64,000 nucleotides of DNA from Streptomyces antarcticus (lineage in GTDB: Bacteria; Actinomycetota; Actinomycetes; Streptomycetales; Streptomycetaceae), in contig NZ_JAPNLM010000001.1 in NCBI RefSeq assembly GCF_026627255.1, forward strand, positions 372,001 through 436,000, in the 5' to 3' direction. Positions 9,873 to 18,794 of this stretch are shown here, in pieces. Position 1 is the stretch's first letter. Each line of letters begins with the position of its first letter. A program made the translations under genes and the position numbers. Below the pieces are notes generated by a model. It saw only the letters and a program-made list of their open reading frames with translations, searched no databases and was not told where the DNA came from.

Positions 9873-10199
9873 CTAGTGCCTGGGAGCGTTGCGGGACCGC
9901 TGCACCTTCGAGGTGCGGCGGTCCTTCGCGTTCCAACAGGCCTTGTGCCAGTGCCGCCGGTCGTCCACCCCGCCGTACTCCGGCCAGGCCACCAGGTGCG
10001 GGGTTCCGGAGGGGATCTCCTGGTCGCAGCCGGGGCAGCGGTAGCGCTTGCCCGCCGCGCTCGCGCCGGCGACGTGCCGGATCTTCCACTCCTCGCCCTG
10101 GTACTCCTCCGTCCGCTCCAGGCCGTACCGGTCGAGGCCGGTGCTGGGTCGTTCGTCCGGAGTCTCGCCGCCCCTGGGGCGGTTGTGGCGCGGTGACAC
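9873..10199 (-). CDS. Small zinc-ribbon-like protein
   Basis: 108 residues. The C-terminal two-thirds is a conserved Streptomyces sequence with CPGCDQEI and HWHKACW motifs, giving a CxxC...HxxxC set that could bind zinc. The N-terminal third is charged and variable. Relatives are often labelled ATP/GTP-binding protein, but no Walker motif is visible. I chose the GTG that gives VSPRHNRP because GTGAGG lies five bases upstream; a longer frame to 10490 has no such support. It converges with the exporter genes and diverges from the oxidoreductase at 10430. Function unknown. Confidence 0.8.
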   Translation of the reverse strand: MSPRHNRPRGGETPDERPSTGLDRYGLERTEEYQGEEWKIRHVAGASAAGKRYRCPGCDQEIPSGTPHLVAWPEYGGVDDRRHWHKACWNAKDRRTSKVQRSRNAPRH

Positions 10200-10429
10200 G
10201 TATACCTCACGGAAGGGCGGACGGCAGTGACTTTCTCCCAGACTACGCGCCGTGGGCGCGGATACCCCCAGGGTGTCTACCGAGGGCGGACCGCGCACCG
10301 GCGACTGGCCCGACAATCCCAATAACTTTCCTGTCAGCCCGTGCCTTTGGCACGTGTCAGACGTTGTTGCCATAGGAAGAACCGGTCCACCTGGGGGAGG
10401 CCGCGTCAGCCGCGAGGAGGCTAAAGGCG

Positions 10430-11461
10430 ATGCGCGTAGGAGCATTTGTACTGGCGGCCCAGTTCCCGGGCCAGGGAGCGGGCGAGGCACTGCACCGGGC
10501 GGTGCGGACCGCAGAGGTGGCCGAGGAGGCCGGGCTCGACTCGGTCTGGGTCGCCGAGCACCACTTCGTCCCGTACGGGGTCTGCCCCTCGGCGGTGACC
10601 CTGGCGGCCCTGATGCTGGGCCGGACCCGACGGCTGCGCGTGGGCACGGCGGTGAGCGTGCTGCCGAGCACGCACCCGGTGGCCCTCGGGGAGCAGACGG
10701 CGCTGCTGCACCTGACCTCGGGCGGCCGGTTCACCCTCGGGGTGGGGCGCGGCGGGCCGTGGGTGGACCTGGAGGTGTTCGGGGGCGGCCTGGACTCGTA
10801 CGAGAACGGCTTCCCGGAGGCCCTGGACCTGCTGCGGAACTGGCTGACCCGGGCGCGGGTGGGGGCCGCCGGCGAGCGGTACGGCTTCCGCGAGGTGGCC
10901 GTGGTGCCGCGGCCCTCGGAGGCACTGGACGGGGACGGGCCCGGTCCGGAGGTAATCGTGGCCTGCACGTCGCCGTCGTCGGTGCGGTCGGCCGCGGAGC
11001 GGGGACTGCCGATGCTGCTGGGCATGCACTGCGGGGACGAGGACAAGGCGGCGATGGTCGGGCTGTGGCGGCGTACGGCGCGGGCCGCGGGTCACTCGCC
11101 GCAGGACGTGGCCCGGGCGGGGCACGTCTCCGCGGGGGTGTGCCAGCTGGCGGACCGTACGGCGGACGCCCGCGAGACCCTGCTGAAGGCGATGCCCGGC
11201 TGGTTCAGGCAGGGCTTGGACGCGCACGTGACGGTGGACGGCCGCAAGCGCACGATGCGGGACCCGCGCGCCTACACGGAACTGCTCTGCGACCTGCACC
11301 CGGTGGGCACCCCGGCCCTCGCGGCGGACCGGCTCGCGGCCACCGCGGAACGGACCGGCATCACCCGCTTCGCCCTCCTGACGGAGGGCTCCGGCGATCT
11401 CGCCGCGACGGAGGAGAACGTACGGCGCCTGGGCGCCGAAGTCCTGCCCCGCCTCGGCTGA
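10430..11461 (+). CDS. LLM-class flavin-dependent oxidoreductase
   Basis: 343-residue bacterial-luciferase-like TIM-barrel monooxygenase or reductase. The N-terminus MRVGAFVLAAQFPG, the VWVAEHHF motif (about 40-47) and the GVGRGGPW loop are typical of family members that bind FMN or F420. The substrate cannot be assigned. The start has GAGGAGG upstream, with a further AAGG close to the ATG. The 230-bp spacer upstream is shared with the divergent small gene ending near 10199. Confidence 0.88.
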   Translation: MRVGAFVLAAQFPGQGAGEALHRAVRTAEVAEEAGLDSVWVAEHHFVPYGVCPSAVTLAALMLGRTRRLRVGTAVSVLPSTHPVALGEQTALLHLTSGGRFTLGVGRGGPWVDLEVFGGGLDSYENGFPEALDLLRNWLTRARVGAAGERYGFREVAVVPRPSEALDGDGPGPEVIVACTSPSSVRSAAERGLPMLLGMHCGDEDKAAMVGLWRRTARAAGHSPQDVARAGHVSAGVCQLADRTADARETLLKAMPGWFRQGLDAHVTVDGRKRTMRDPRAYTELLCDLHPVGTPALAADRLAATAERTGITRFALLTEGSGDLAATEENVRRLGAEVLPRLG

Positions 11462-11492
11462 GATCGACCGGGAGGTGCCCCGCCGTCAGCTG

Positions 11493-11885
11493 CTAGCAGT
11501 CCCGCATTTCCGGGGACTGGTTGAGCAGCTGGCCGCGGATCGAAGTGAACTTGGCCAGCCGGTCGTCCACCGAGGAGTCCAGCGGGAAGACCGCTACCCG
11601 GTGACAGTTCTGGAACGCCAGGCGCACTCCGAAATGCCGCTGCAGGGCACCGCGTATCGCGTCACTCGCAAGGGCGCGCAGCAGCTGCCCGCGCGCCTGC
11701 TCGTCGGGCGGCGGCGTCTGGTTGTCGGCGAACTGGCCGCCGTCCACCTTCAGCTGGGCCACCAGCGAGCTGATCATCTCCCATGCGTAGGGCAGGGAGG
11801 TCCGGACGCAGTCGACGAAGGCAGCTTCGTCGACCTCGCCTCGCTCGGCCTGTTCGAGTAGGGCCGGTGAGACGTCGAGCGACAT
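11493..11885 (-). CDS. SCO5389-family conserved protein
   Basis: 130-residue protein beginning MSLDVSPALLEQAERGEVDE and ending QSPEMRDC. It matches the small actinobacterial family named after SCO5389, of unknown function. It is soluble, with no membrane segment or signal. The ATG has GAGAGGAG upstream. It lies divergent from nucS, which is its usual neighbour as far as I recall. The longer frame to 12041 runs through the intergenic region and is not supported. Confidence 0.85.
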   Translation of the reverse strand: MSLDVSPALLEQAERGEVDEAAFVDCVRTSLPYAWEMISSLVAQLKVDGGQFADNQTPPPDEQARGQLLRALASDAIRGALQRHFGVRLAFQNCHRVAVFPLDSSVDDRLAKFTSIRGQLLNQSPEMRDC

Positions 11886-12105
11886 GGGTTCTCCTCTCGC
11901 GACCCCGGCCGATTGGGTTGCCGGAGTCTTACGGGCAGGGAAGGAGATCGCGACGCAGCGTGCACGCTCCGCAACCTCCCGCTCACCACGGTAGGCGCCT
12001 CGTGGGTACCGCACCAGGAGAATGCGCATACAACGCGCCATCCGCGAACGGGGCTTTCAGGGGCGAATCGCGTGGAGGCCTCCCCGTCGAGTAGCGTTGC
12101 CGACC

Positions 12106-12777
12106 ATGCGTCTCGTCATCGCCCGCTGCTCCGTCGACTACGCGGGCCGGCTCACCGCCCATCTGCCCTCGGCACCCCGTCTGATCCTCGTGAAGGCCGA
12201 CGGCAGTGTCTCGATCCACGCGGACGACCGGGCGTACAAACCGCTCAACTGGATGTCGCCGCCCTGCACCCTCAAAGAGGGGACCGGGGACGAAGCCGGC
12301 GTGTGGACGGTCGTCAACAAGGCGGGCGAGAAGCTCATCATCACGATGGAAGAAGTCCTCCACGACTCCTCCCACGAGCTCGGCATCGACCCCGGGCTCA
12401 TCAAGGACGGCGTCGAGGCCCACCTCCAGGAACTCCTCGCCGACCGCATCGAAACCCTGGGCGAGGGCTACACCCTGATCCGCCGCGAGTACATGACGGC
12501 CATCGGCCCCGTGGACATCCTGTGCCGTGACTCCTCCGGGGCGACGGTGGCGGTGGAGATCAAGCGGCGCGGCGAGATCGACGGCGTGGAGCAGCTGACC
12601 CGCTACCTGGAGCTGCTGAACCGCGACCCGCACCTGGCCCCGGTCCGGGGCGTCTTCGCGGCGCAGGAGATCAAGCCGCAGGCCAAGGTGCTGGCCACGG
12701 ACCGTGGGATGGACTGCGTGGTACTGGACTACAACGCCATGCGCGGCATCGAGGACGACAAGCTCCGCCTGTTCTGA
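12106..12777 (+). CDS. nucS: Endonuclease NucS (EndoMS), mismatch repair
   Basis: 223-residue endonuclease that cuts both strands at mismatches and replaces MutS/MutL in most actinobacteria. It starts [12 protein letters not shown]. The N-terminal part is the dimerisation/DNA-binding half. The C-terminal RecB-like nuclease core shows GPVDILCRD and [17 protein letters not shown], giving the D...ExK catalytic set plus E/Q. The length matches actinobacterial NucS. The start follows the family; the ribosome-binding site is weak. A strong hairpin follows at 12794-12826. Confidence 0.95.
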   Translation: MRLVIARCSVDYAGRLTAHLPSAPRLILVKADGSVSIHADDRAYKPLNWMSPPCTLKEGTGDEAGVWTVVNKAGEKLIITMEEVLHDSSHELGIDPGLIKDGVEAHLQELLADRIETLGEGYTLIRREYMTAIGPVDILCRDSSGATVAVEIKRRGEIDGVEQLTRYLELLNRDPHLAPVRGVFAAQEIKPQAKVLATDRGMDCVVLDYNAMRGIEDDKLRLF

Positions 12778-12793
12778 GCCCGTTGACCGGCCT

Positions 12794-12826
12794 CGCCGGG
12801 TCGGGGACGGGGTCCCCGACCCGGCG
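12794..12826. terminator. Bidirectional terminator between nucS and the P-loop gene
   Basis: A perfect 15-bp stem (CGCCGGGTCGGGGAC, GGG loop) between two convergent genes. It starts 17 bp after the nucS stop. The right arm runs into short tandem repeats that reach the stop of the minus-strand gene. Confidence 0.8.
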
Positions 12827-12856
12827 AACGGTTACCCGGCGAACGGTCACCCGGCG
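12819..12856. repeat. 15-bp tandem repeat over a stop codon
   Basis: Two copies of ACCCGGCGAACGGTT/C (12819-12833 and 12834-12848), then an 8-bp third start. Copy one includes part of the terminator arm. The minus-strand gene's TGA (12847-12849) sits at the copy 2/3 junction. Confidence 0.85.
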
Positions 12857-15636
12857 CCGGGCGGCAAGGGATCGGTCGTCGGCGCGACGGTGGCCGTCGG
12901 CGTGACGGACGGCGTGGGCGACTCGGCCGTGGCCGTCGGCTCCGGCGACGGTGTGGGCGCGGTGGTGGCCGGCGGCGGCGTGGTCTTCGGCGGCGTCGTG
13001 GACGGCCGCTGGGACGGGGTGCGCGCCGGGGTCCGGCCCGGGGCCGGCGCGAGCGTCTCTCCGGGTACGACGCTCTCCCCGGGCGCGGTGGACTCGGCGG
13101 GAGCGGCCGGTTCGGTGGGCGGCGTCGTCGCGGGATCGTGTCCGCTCGTCCCCGGCAGGACCGCCGGAGGCGCCGTCGGGGACGTGGAGACCGCCGGCCC
13201 CTCCTTCGCCGGTGACGGCGCGTCGGACGAACTCAGGGCCAGCGCGACCACCGTGCCCAGCGTCACCACCGCCAGCGCTCCCGCTCCGGCGAGGAGCAGT
13301 ACGCGCCGTCGCCCGGCCCGCGGGCCCGGTACGGGCACGGGCACTCGCGCCGTCGCCGCGGCGGCGGGCTCCTTCGGTGTGAGCGGGAAAGCCTCCTCGA
13401 ACACCTCCGACAGCGTCGTGGGCGGCGCCGAGCGGCGGGCGACCGGCACCACCGGAGTCAGCCGCGTCACCGCCTCCGAGGGCTCACGGGCGGCGCCGTC
13501 GACCGGCGCGGCCGGCGTGCCGGGGCCCTTGGCGAGCCCGGCGGCCGGCGTGACCGCCGCCGGGGCCCGCCCCGCGGCCGGCGCACCGGCGGGGCCCGCG
13601 GCGGCTCCCGCACCGGCGGGGCCCGCGGCGGCTCCCGTACCGGCGGGGCCCGTGGCGGCGAGGCCCGTGGCGGCCCCCGTACCAGCCGGGCCCGCGGCGG
13701 CCTCCGTGGCCGCCGCACTGCCCGTGGCCGCGGCCGTACGCGCCGCACCGCCCGCGCCCGCGACGGCCGCCGCGACCGCGGCTGCCGCTGCCGAGGCCGC
13801 GGGCACACCGCCCGCGCCCGCCGTGGCGCCCGAGGTCGCACCCGTACCCGCACCCGTACCCATACCTGCGCCCGCACCTGCCGCCGGAGCGCCCGTACCC
13901 GCCGGGAGGGCCGCCGTGACCGCCGCGGCACCCGCACCCGCACCCGTGCCTGCGCCCGTACCCGCCGGGAGGGCAGCCGGTGCCTCCAGCCGCAGCGGCG
14001 GCGAGGCGGACACCTCCGCCGACTCCCGGTCCACGACCAGCGCGAGCGCCCGCCGTCCCGCGATCGTGCCCCGCTTGTCCGCGAGCGCGCCCCGCAGCCC
14101 GATCGAGGTCTCCAGCTCGGCCCGCGCCCGGTCGAGGCGCCCCTCGCACAGCGCGAGCACGCCCAGCTCGTGGTGGAAGTAGGCCTGTTCCGCGACCTCA
14201 CCCGCCTTCCGCGCGGCCTCGGCGCCCGAGCGCAGCACCCGCTCCCACGCCTCCCAGTGCAGCGAGGCCGCGAAGGCGGGGGCCGCCGTGCGCGCCAGCA
14301 GCACCGCCGCCACGACGTCCGCGCCGGCCAGCGCGGCGAGCACCGCCTCCGCCTCGGCGCCGACGCGCTCCGGGGTCACCGAGGCGTGCCCGGTCCACCA
14401 GGCGTAGTGCCGGGCGGCCGTACGGGCCTCCTCCGCGGCGGTGTCGCCGTACCCGACGTCCTCCAGCTGCCGCGCGACCCCCGCGGCCAGCCGGTAGCGC
14501 GCCCCGACGGGCGTCAGCAGCCCGCAGGCCAGCAGTTCCGCGACGGCCGTGTCCGCGTGCGTGTCCCCCACCAGCGCCGGCAGGTGCGCGTGGTGCGGCA
14601 GCTCCCCGCCCAGCGCGCACGCGATCCGCAGGGCCGCGCGCGCGGACTCGCTGACCCGTGAGGCCAGCAGCTCGGCGGGGGCCGCGCCCTCGGCGAGCGT
14701 GGGCAGGGGCACCTCGACGGCGTCGCGCGGGCGCCCCTCGAAGACGCCGGGCTCCTCCTCGTCGTCGTCCTCGTCGGCGCGGTTGAGCTCATCGCGCTGC
14801 CGCAGCAGCGCGGCGGCCTGGACGAAGCGCAGCGGCAGTCCCTCGGAGGCGAACCGCAGGTCTCCCGCCCAGGCGGTCTCCTCGTCCGTCAGCGGGCGTC
14901 CCGCACGCGCCTCCAGCAGGTCCAGGCACTCCGCCTTGCCGAGGCCCGAGAGGAAGACCTCCTCCAGGTGCGAGTCGTCGGAGGGGGCCCGGGTGTCGGG
15001 GGTCGTGGCGAGCAGGTAGGCGCACTCGGGGGTGGCGCGCAGCAGCTCGTCGAGGGCGCTGCCGCCCATCTCCAGGTCGTCGAGGAGGACGACGGCGCCT
15101 ATGTCCCGTACCCGGGAGAGGAGCTCGATGCGGTCGGGCCGGTCCTCCGGGGCCTCGTACACGGCCGCGTGCAGCGCGTGCAGCAGTTCGGCGGGCTGCT
15201 GGTGCCCGTAGCCGCTGAGCCGTACGACGCCGTCCGGCGCGAGGTCCGCGCACGCGGTGGCGACCGCGTCGAGCAGGGTGGTGCGGCCCGATCCGGCGGG
15301 GCCGGTCAGCCGTACGGACCGGCCCCGGCCCAGCAGCCGTACGAGGCGCTCCCGCTCCTCCTCGCGGGCCGGCGGCAGCCGTCCGGGGACGGGCTGGCCG
15401 GGCAGCGCGGGGGGCCGTGCGCCCGCTTCCCGGGCACGGCGGGCCGCCGCTGCGCGCTTGGCGGGCCTGCGGCCGGTGTCAGCGCCGGGGCGGTGCGGTT
15501 CTATCTCGCTGCCGTCGACGGGATTGACGGTGAGGGAGAAGTCCCCCGCGGTGAGGGTGACGATCCGCGCGGGCGCGGCCGGGGTGCTCCCGGACCGCTC
15601 CGCCGGATCGGCCGTCTGCCCCTGTGTACGGTCCAT
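12847..15636 (-). CDS. Membrane-anchored P-loop NTPase with low-complexity linker
   Basis: 929 residues, function unknown. After about 60 residues comes a basic Arg/Ala stretch, then an AAA/STAND-like ATPase domain: Walker A GPAGSGRTT (112-120) and Walker B-like AVVLLDDLE (about 181-189). Helical, probably TPR-like sequence follows (about 420-560). A long stretch of almost only Ala, Gly, Pro and Thr (about 570-690) comes next. One membrane segment (about 778-804) is preceded by RRR, and a 125-residue Pro/Thr/Ser tail should be extracellular. The ATG has GGGGGA upstream. The low-complexity part is encoded by GCSGGS-type repeats and probably varies in length between strains. A signal-sensing ATPase anchored at the wall is possible, but that is inference. 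Confidence 0.8.
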   Translation of the reverse strand: MDRTQGQTADPAERSGSTPAAPARIVTLTAGDFSLTVNPVDGSEIEPHRPGADTGRRPAKRAAAARRAREAGARPPALPGQPVPGRLPPAREEERERLVRLLGRGRSVRLTGPAGSGRTTLLDAVATACADLAPDGVVRLSGYGHQQPAELLHALHAAVYEAPEDRPDRIELLSRVRDIGAVVLLDDLEMGGSALDELLRATPECAYLLATTPDTRAPSDDSHLEEVFLSGLGKAECLDLLEARAGRPLTDEETAWAGDLRFASEGLPLRFVQAAALLRQRDELNRADEDDDEEEPGVFEGRPRDAVEVPLPTLAEGAAPAELLASRVSESARAALRIACALGGELPHHAHLPALVGDTHADTAVAELLACGLLTPVGARYRLAAGVARQLEDVGYGDTAAEEARTAARHYAWWTGHASVTPERVGAEAEAVLAALAGADVVAAVLLARTAAPAFAASLHWEAWERVLRSGAEAARKAGEVAEQAYFHHELGVLALCEGRLDRARAELETSIGLRGALADKRGTIAGRRALALVVDRESAEVSASPPLRLEAPAALPAGTGAGTGAGAGAAAVTAALPAGTGAPAAGAGAGMGTGAGTGATSGATAGAGGVPAASAAAAAVAAAVAGAGGAARTAAATGSAAATEAAAGPAGTGAATGLAATGPAGTGAAAGPAGAGAAAGPAGAPAAGRAPAAVTPAAGLAKGPGTPAAPVDGAAREPSEAVTRLTPVVPVARRSAPPTTLSEVFEEAFPLTPKEPAAAATARVPVPVPGPRAGRRRVLLLAGAGALAVVTLGTVVALALSSSDAPSPAKEGPAVSTSPTAPPAVLPGTSGHDPATTPPTEPAAPAESTAPGESVVPGETLAPAPGRTPARTPSQRPSTTPPKTTPPPATTAPTPSPEPTATAESPTPSVTPTATVAPTTDPLPPGAG

Positions 15637-15842
15637 GACCAAGTCCCCCGATCGCGGGCCGTGCGCCTCGCCGTCGTACCGCCCGGCCGTCGCACACGCC
15701 GCTGTCGCCACTGGTCCGGTTTCCGCCCGAACCCTAGACCGTGGCCGGTCGCGCCGGAACCGCCGGGGTGCCATCACCACCGGACCGTTACGTTTCCGCT
15801 GGAAACGGCGGCCGGACGGCAGCCGGACGACGGCCGGGTGGA

Positions 15843-16166
15843 TCACACCCGGGGCAGGGACTCCGCTTCGAGGCCGCCCTCGATCGCGAGGATGCGGTGG
15901 AGCCGGGTGGCGACGAGGAGCCGCTGCATCTGCGGCGGCACCCCGCGCAGGACGAGGCGGCGTCCGGTCCGGCCGGCCCTCCGGTGGGCGCCCATGATCA
16001 CGCCGAGGCCGGTGGCGTCCCAGGAGTCGAGTCCGGTGAGGTCGAGCACGAGGTCGCCGTGGCCGTCGTCGAGGGCGGAGTGGAGGACCGTCCGGGCGTC
16101 CGCCGCGCTCCGCACGTCGAGGCGGCCCCCGACAGCGAGTTCGGCGTGGTCGCCCCTGATGTGCAT
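15843..16166 (-). CDS. STAS-domain protein (anti-sigma factor antagonist-like)
   Basis: 107-residue single STAS domain. LVLDLTGLDSWDATGLGVI contains the usual loop before helix 2, where SpoIIAA-type antagonists carry the phosphorylated Ser. Here the S is followed by WDATG rather than the classic D-S-(S/T)-G, so the phospho-acceptor may be T or S within that loop. I chose the ATG that gives MHIRGDHAEL, with GGGAG six bases upstream; a longer frame to 16220 is not needed. The partner anti-sigma factor is not in the neighbourhood. It is probably a separate unit from the P-loop gene 206 bp downstream. Confidence 0.85.
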   Translation of the reverse strand: MHIRGDHAELAVGGRLDVRSAADARTVLHSALDDGHGDLVLDLTGLDSWDATGLGVIMGAHRRAGRTGRRLVLRGVPPQMQRLLVATRLHRILAIEGGLEAESLPRV

Positions 16167-16339
16167 GTGTACTCCCGGCAGTACTGCGTACGTATGGTCC
16201 GACTGGTCCGTGGTCGGCAACTCTCACTGCAACTGACTGCCTGGCGGGCAGGTAAGTTGCCGACCGTGAGCGAACCGATACCTAATTCACTCCGTGGGGT
16301 GAAGGCATTCGAACGGTGGTGCTCAGTGGCCCGGCCGGG

Positions 16340-17188
16340 TCAGTGCTTGTAGAAGCCCTGACCGCTCTTGCGGCCGATGTCCCCGGCGTCCACCATCCGG
16401 CGCATCAGCTCCGGCGGCGCGAACTTCTCGTCCTGCGACTCGGTGTAGATGTTGCTCGTGGCGTGGAGCAGGATGTCCACGCCCGTGAGGTCGGCGGTGG
16501 CCAGCGGGCCCATCGCGTGGCCGAAGCCCAGCTTGCAGGCGATGTCGATGTCCTCGGCGGACGCCACGCCCGATTCGTACAGTTTCGCGGCCTCGACGAC
16601 CAGGGCGGAGATCAGACGGGTCGTCACGAAGCCGGCGACGTCGCGGTTGACGACGATGCAGGTCTTGCCGACGGACTCGGCGAATGCCCGCGTGGTGGCG
16701 AGGGTTTCGTCGCTCGTCTTGTAGCCGCGCACGAGCTCGCACAGCTGCATCAGCGGGACGGGCGAGAAGAAGTGGGCGCCGACGACGCGCTCCGGACGCT
16801 CCGTCACGGCCGCGATCTTGGTGATCGGGATGGCGGAGGTGTTGGAGGCGAGGATGGTGTCCTCGCGCACGATCTTGTCGAGGGCACGGAAGATCTCGTG
16901 CTTGATCTCGATCTTCTCGAAGGCGGCCTCCACGACGATGTCCACGTCGGCGACCGCGTCGAGGTCGGTGGTGGTGGTGATGCGCGCGAGCGCGGCCTCC
17001 GCGTCCTCGGCCGACAGCTTGCCCTTGGAGACGAACTTGTCGTACGAGGCCTTGATCCCGTCGGTACCGCGGGTCAGCGCGGCATCGGTGACGTCGCGCA
17101 GTACGACGTCCCAACCCGCCTGAGCGGAGACCTGAGCGATCCCGGAACCCATCAGTCCGGCACCGATGACGGCGAGCTTCCCAGCCAC
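16340..17188 (-). CDS. hbd: 3-hydroxybutyryl-CoA dehydrogenase
   Basis: 282-residue NAD(P)-dependent 3-hydroxyacyl-CoA dehydrogenase. The N-terminal Rossmann motif is GAGLMGSGIAQVSAQAG (8-24). The catalytic region HFFSPVPLMQLCELV contains the active-site His, and the C-terminal dimerisation domain ends SGQGFYKH. The length matches single-domain short-chain enzymes of butyryl-CoA and beta-oxidation metabolism. The start is GTG with GAGGGG upstream. It is monocistronic by spacing. Confidence 0.93.
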   Translation of the reverse strand: MAGKLAVIGAGLMGSGIAQVSAQAGWDVVLRDVTDAALTRGTDGIKASYDKFVSKGKLSAEDAEAALARITTTTDLDAVADVDIVVEAAFEKIEIKHEIFRALDKIVREDTILASNTSAIPITKIAAVTERPERVVGAHFFSPVPLMQLCELVRGYKTSDETLATTRAFAESVGKTCIVVNRDVAGFVTTRLISALVVEAAKLYESGVASAEDIDIACKLGFGHAMGPLATADLTGVDILLHATSNIYTESQDEKFAPPELMRRMVDAGDIGRKSGQGFYKH

Positions 17189-17435
17189 TGCACACCCCTC
17201 GTTCTCAAAACGGCTCAGTCTCGTAGCCCTCTCCGGCGGAGACTAGCGTTTGGGCGGTGCGGTGTGACCGCGAAGTAACACGCGTCACGTCTCAGCTGAC
17301 GGACATCACACTGGTACGGCCCAGCGTCCCTGCACAGCCCCCCAGTTCGCTCCGCCCCCTACGCCCGGTGCGGGCGCCCGGCCGCCGGCGGGGCACCGCG
17401 TGCGGATTCCGGCGGGGCGTCACTACGCTGGCGGC

Positions 17436-18008
17436 ATGGTGAACCTCACGCGCATCTACACCCGTACCGGCGACAAGGGCACGACCGCCCTCGGCGACAT
17501 GAGCCGTACGGCCAAGACCGACCTGCGGATCTCCGCGTACGCCGACGCCAACGAGGCCAACGCGGCCCTGGGGACGGCTATCGCGCTGGGCGCGCTGCCC
17601 GAGGAGGTCGTGAAGGTCCTGGTCCGGGTGCAGAACGACCTCTTCGACGTCGGCGCCGACCTGTGCACGCCGGTGGTGGAGAACCCGCAGTACCCGCCGC
17701 TGCGCGTGGAGCAGTTCTACATCGACAAGCTGGAGGCGGACTGCGACCTCTACCTTGAGCGGGTGGAGAAGCTGCGGAGCTTCATCCTGCCCGGCGGCAC
17801 CCCCGGCGCCGCCCTGCTGCACCAGGCCTGCACGGTCGTCCGGCGGGCCGAGCGCTCTACCTGGTCGGCGCTGGAGGTGCACGGCGAGGTGATGAACCCG
17901 CTGACCGCCACCTACCTCAACCGCCTCTCCGACCTCCTGTTCATCCTGGCCCGGGTGGCCAACAAGGAGGTCGGGGACGTGCTGTGGGTGCCGGGCGGCG
18001 AGCGCTGA
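17436..18008 (+). CDS. Cob(I)alamin adenosyltransferase, PduO type
   Basis: 190-residue ATP:cob(I)alamin adenosyltransferase, which makes adenosylcobalamin for mutases. Family signatures are present: RTGDKGTTALGD near the N-terminus (ATP binding) and GGTPGAALLHQACTVVRRAER at about 123-143 (with the Arg and Glu that contact ATP and cobalamin). The length fits the trimeric PduO/MMAB family. The ATG that gives MVNLTRIYTRTGDKG is the family start. No other cobalamin gene lies near, so it is probably a stand-alone unit. Confidence 0.92.
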   Translation: MVNLTRIYTRTGDKGTTALGDMSRTAKTDLRISAYADANEANAALGTAIALGALPEEVVKVLVRVQNDLFDVGADLCTPVVENPQYPPLRVEQFYIDKLEADCDLYLERVEKLRSFILPGGTPGAALLHQACTVVRRAERSTWSALEVHGEVMNPLTATYLNRLSDLLFILARVANKEVGDVLWVPGGER

Positions 18009-18048
18009 CCCGCCGAGGACGCGGGCCCTTGCACGATCCGGAACCCCC

Positions 18049-18624
18049 CTAGCGATCGGCCTCGACCCGGCCGTACCGCTCCCCGGAGGCGCCGGCCGGG
18101 GCCTTCTTCGGCCAGATCGTGTACGCGACGGCGATCAGGGCGTGGATCCCGGCCACCCGCAGGGCGGCGTACTGCGTCGCCTCCAGCGAGCTGACGTCGC
18201 CCGCGTCGCCGACGTACCAGATCGCGGCCTGGAGCAGGCCGAGCGCGACGGCGGCGGCGACGACGGTGCGGACCCACAGCTTCCACTCGTGGACGGCCCG
18301 CGCCTTCCCGTATCCCGCACCGGCCGGCTTGGGGCCGCCCGCGAGCCGGTGCGCGGCGTGGCCGTCGAGCCACTTCACCGTGTAGTGGCCGTAGGCGACG
18401 GTGTAACCGAGGTACAGCGCCGCGAGGCCGTGCTTCCAGTCGGGTACGGCGCCGTTCCTGAGGTCGATGGCGGTGACGGCCAGCAGGACGAGTTCCAGCA
18501 CCGGTTCGCACAGCAGGACGGCCGCCCCGAGCCGCGGCATCCTGGCCAGGTAGCGCAGGGACAGCCCGGCCGCCAGCAGTACCCAGAAGCCGACTTCACA
18601 GGCGATGATCACGGTGACGATCAC
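18049..18624 (-). CDS. Integral membrane protein of unknown function
   Basis: 191 residues with about four to five hydrophobic segments, starting at VIVTVIIACEVGFWVLLAAG. Between segments are YLGYTVAYGHYTVKWLDGHAAHR and a polar Lys/Arg-rich end. The GTG start is chosen because GGAGAG lies just upstream; the longer frame to 18726 adds a polar N-terminus unlike a membrane start. It converges with the adenosyltransferase gene and diverges from chiS. No enzymatic motif is visible. Confidence 0.75.
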   Translation of the reverse strand: MIVTVIIACEVGFWVLLAAGLSLRYLARMPRLGAAVLLCEPVLELVLLAVTAIDLRNGAVPDWKHGLAALYLGYTVAYGHYTVKWLDGHAAHRLAGGPKPAGAGYGKARAVHEWKLWVRTVVAAAVALGLLQAAIWYVGDAGDVSSLEATQYAALRVAGIHALIAVAYTIWPKKAPAGASGERYGRVEADR

Positions 18625-18794
18625 GGGTCTCTCCGTTGCGTTCGGTCCGGTTCTCGGGTGTTCCCTCCCAGAGTCCCGCCGGATCGGGCCCGGTTCGTCG
18701 TCTGCGGTGACGAAAGACCACTGCACCCTTCGATGTACCCGGCGTCCGCCCCGGCGCCGAGGCCGGCGGCGCTCCCACCGTGTTGGATGGGAGC

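Noticed and set aside
12704..14182. A 492-codon plus-strand frame rich in Ala/Pro/Val
   Set aside because: Antisense to the low-complexity part of the P-loop gene and overlapping the nucS end; composition only mirrors the repeats.
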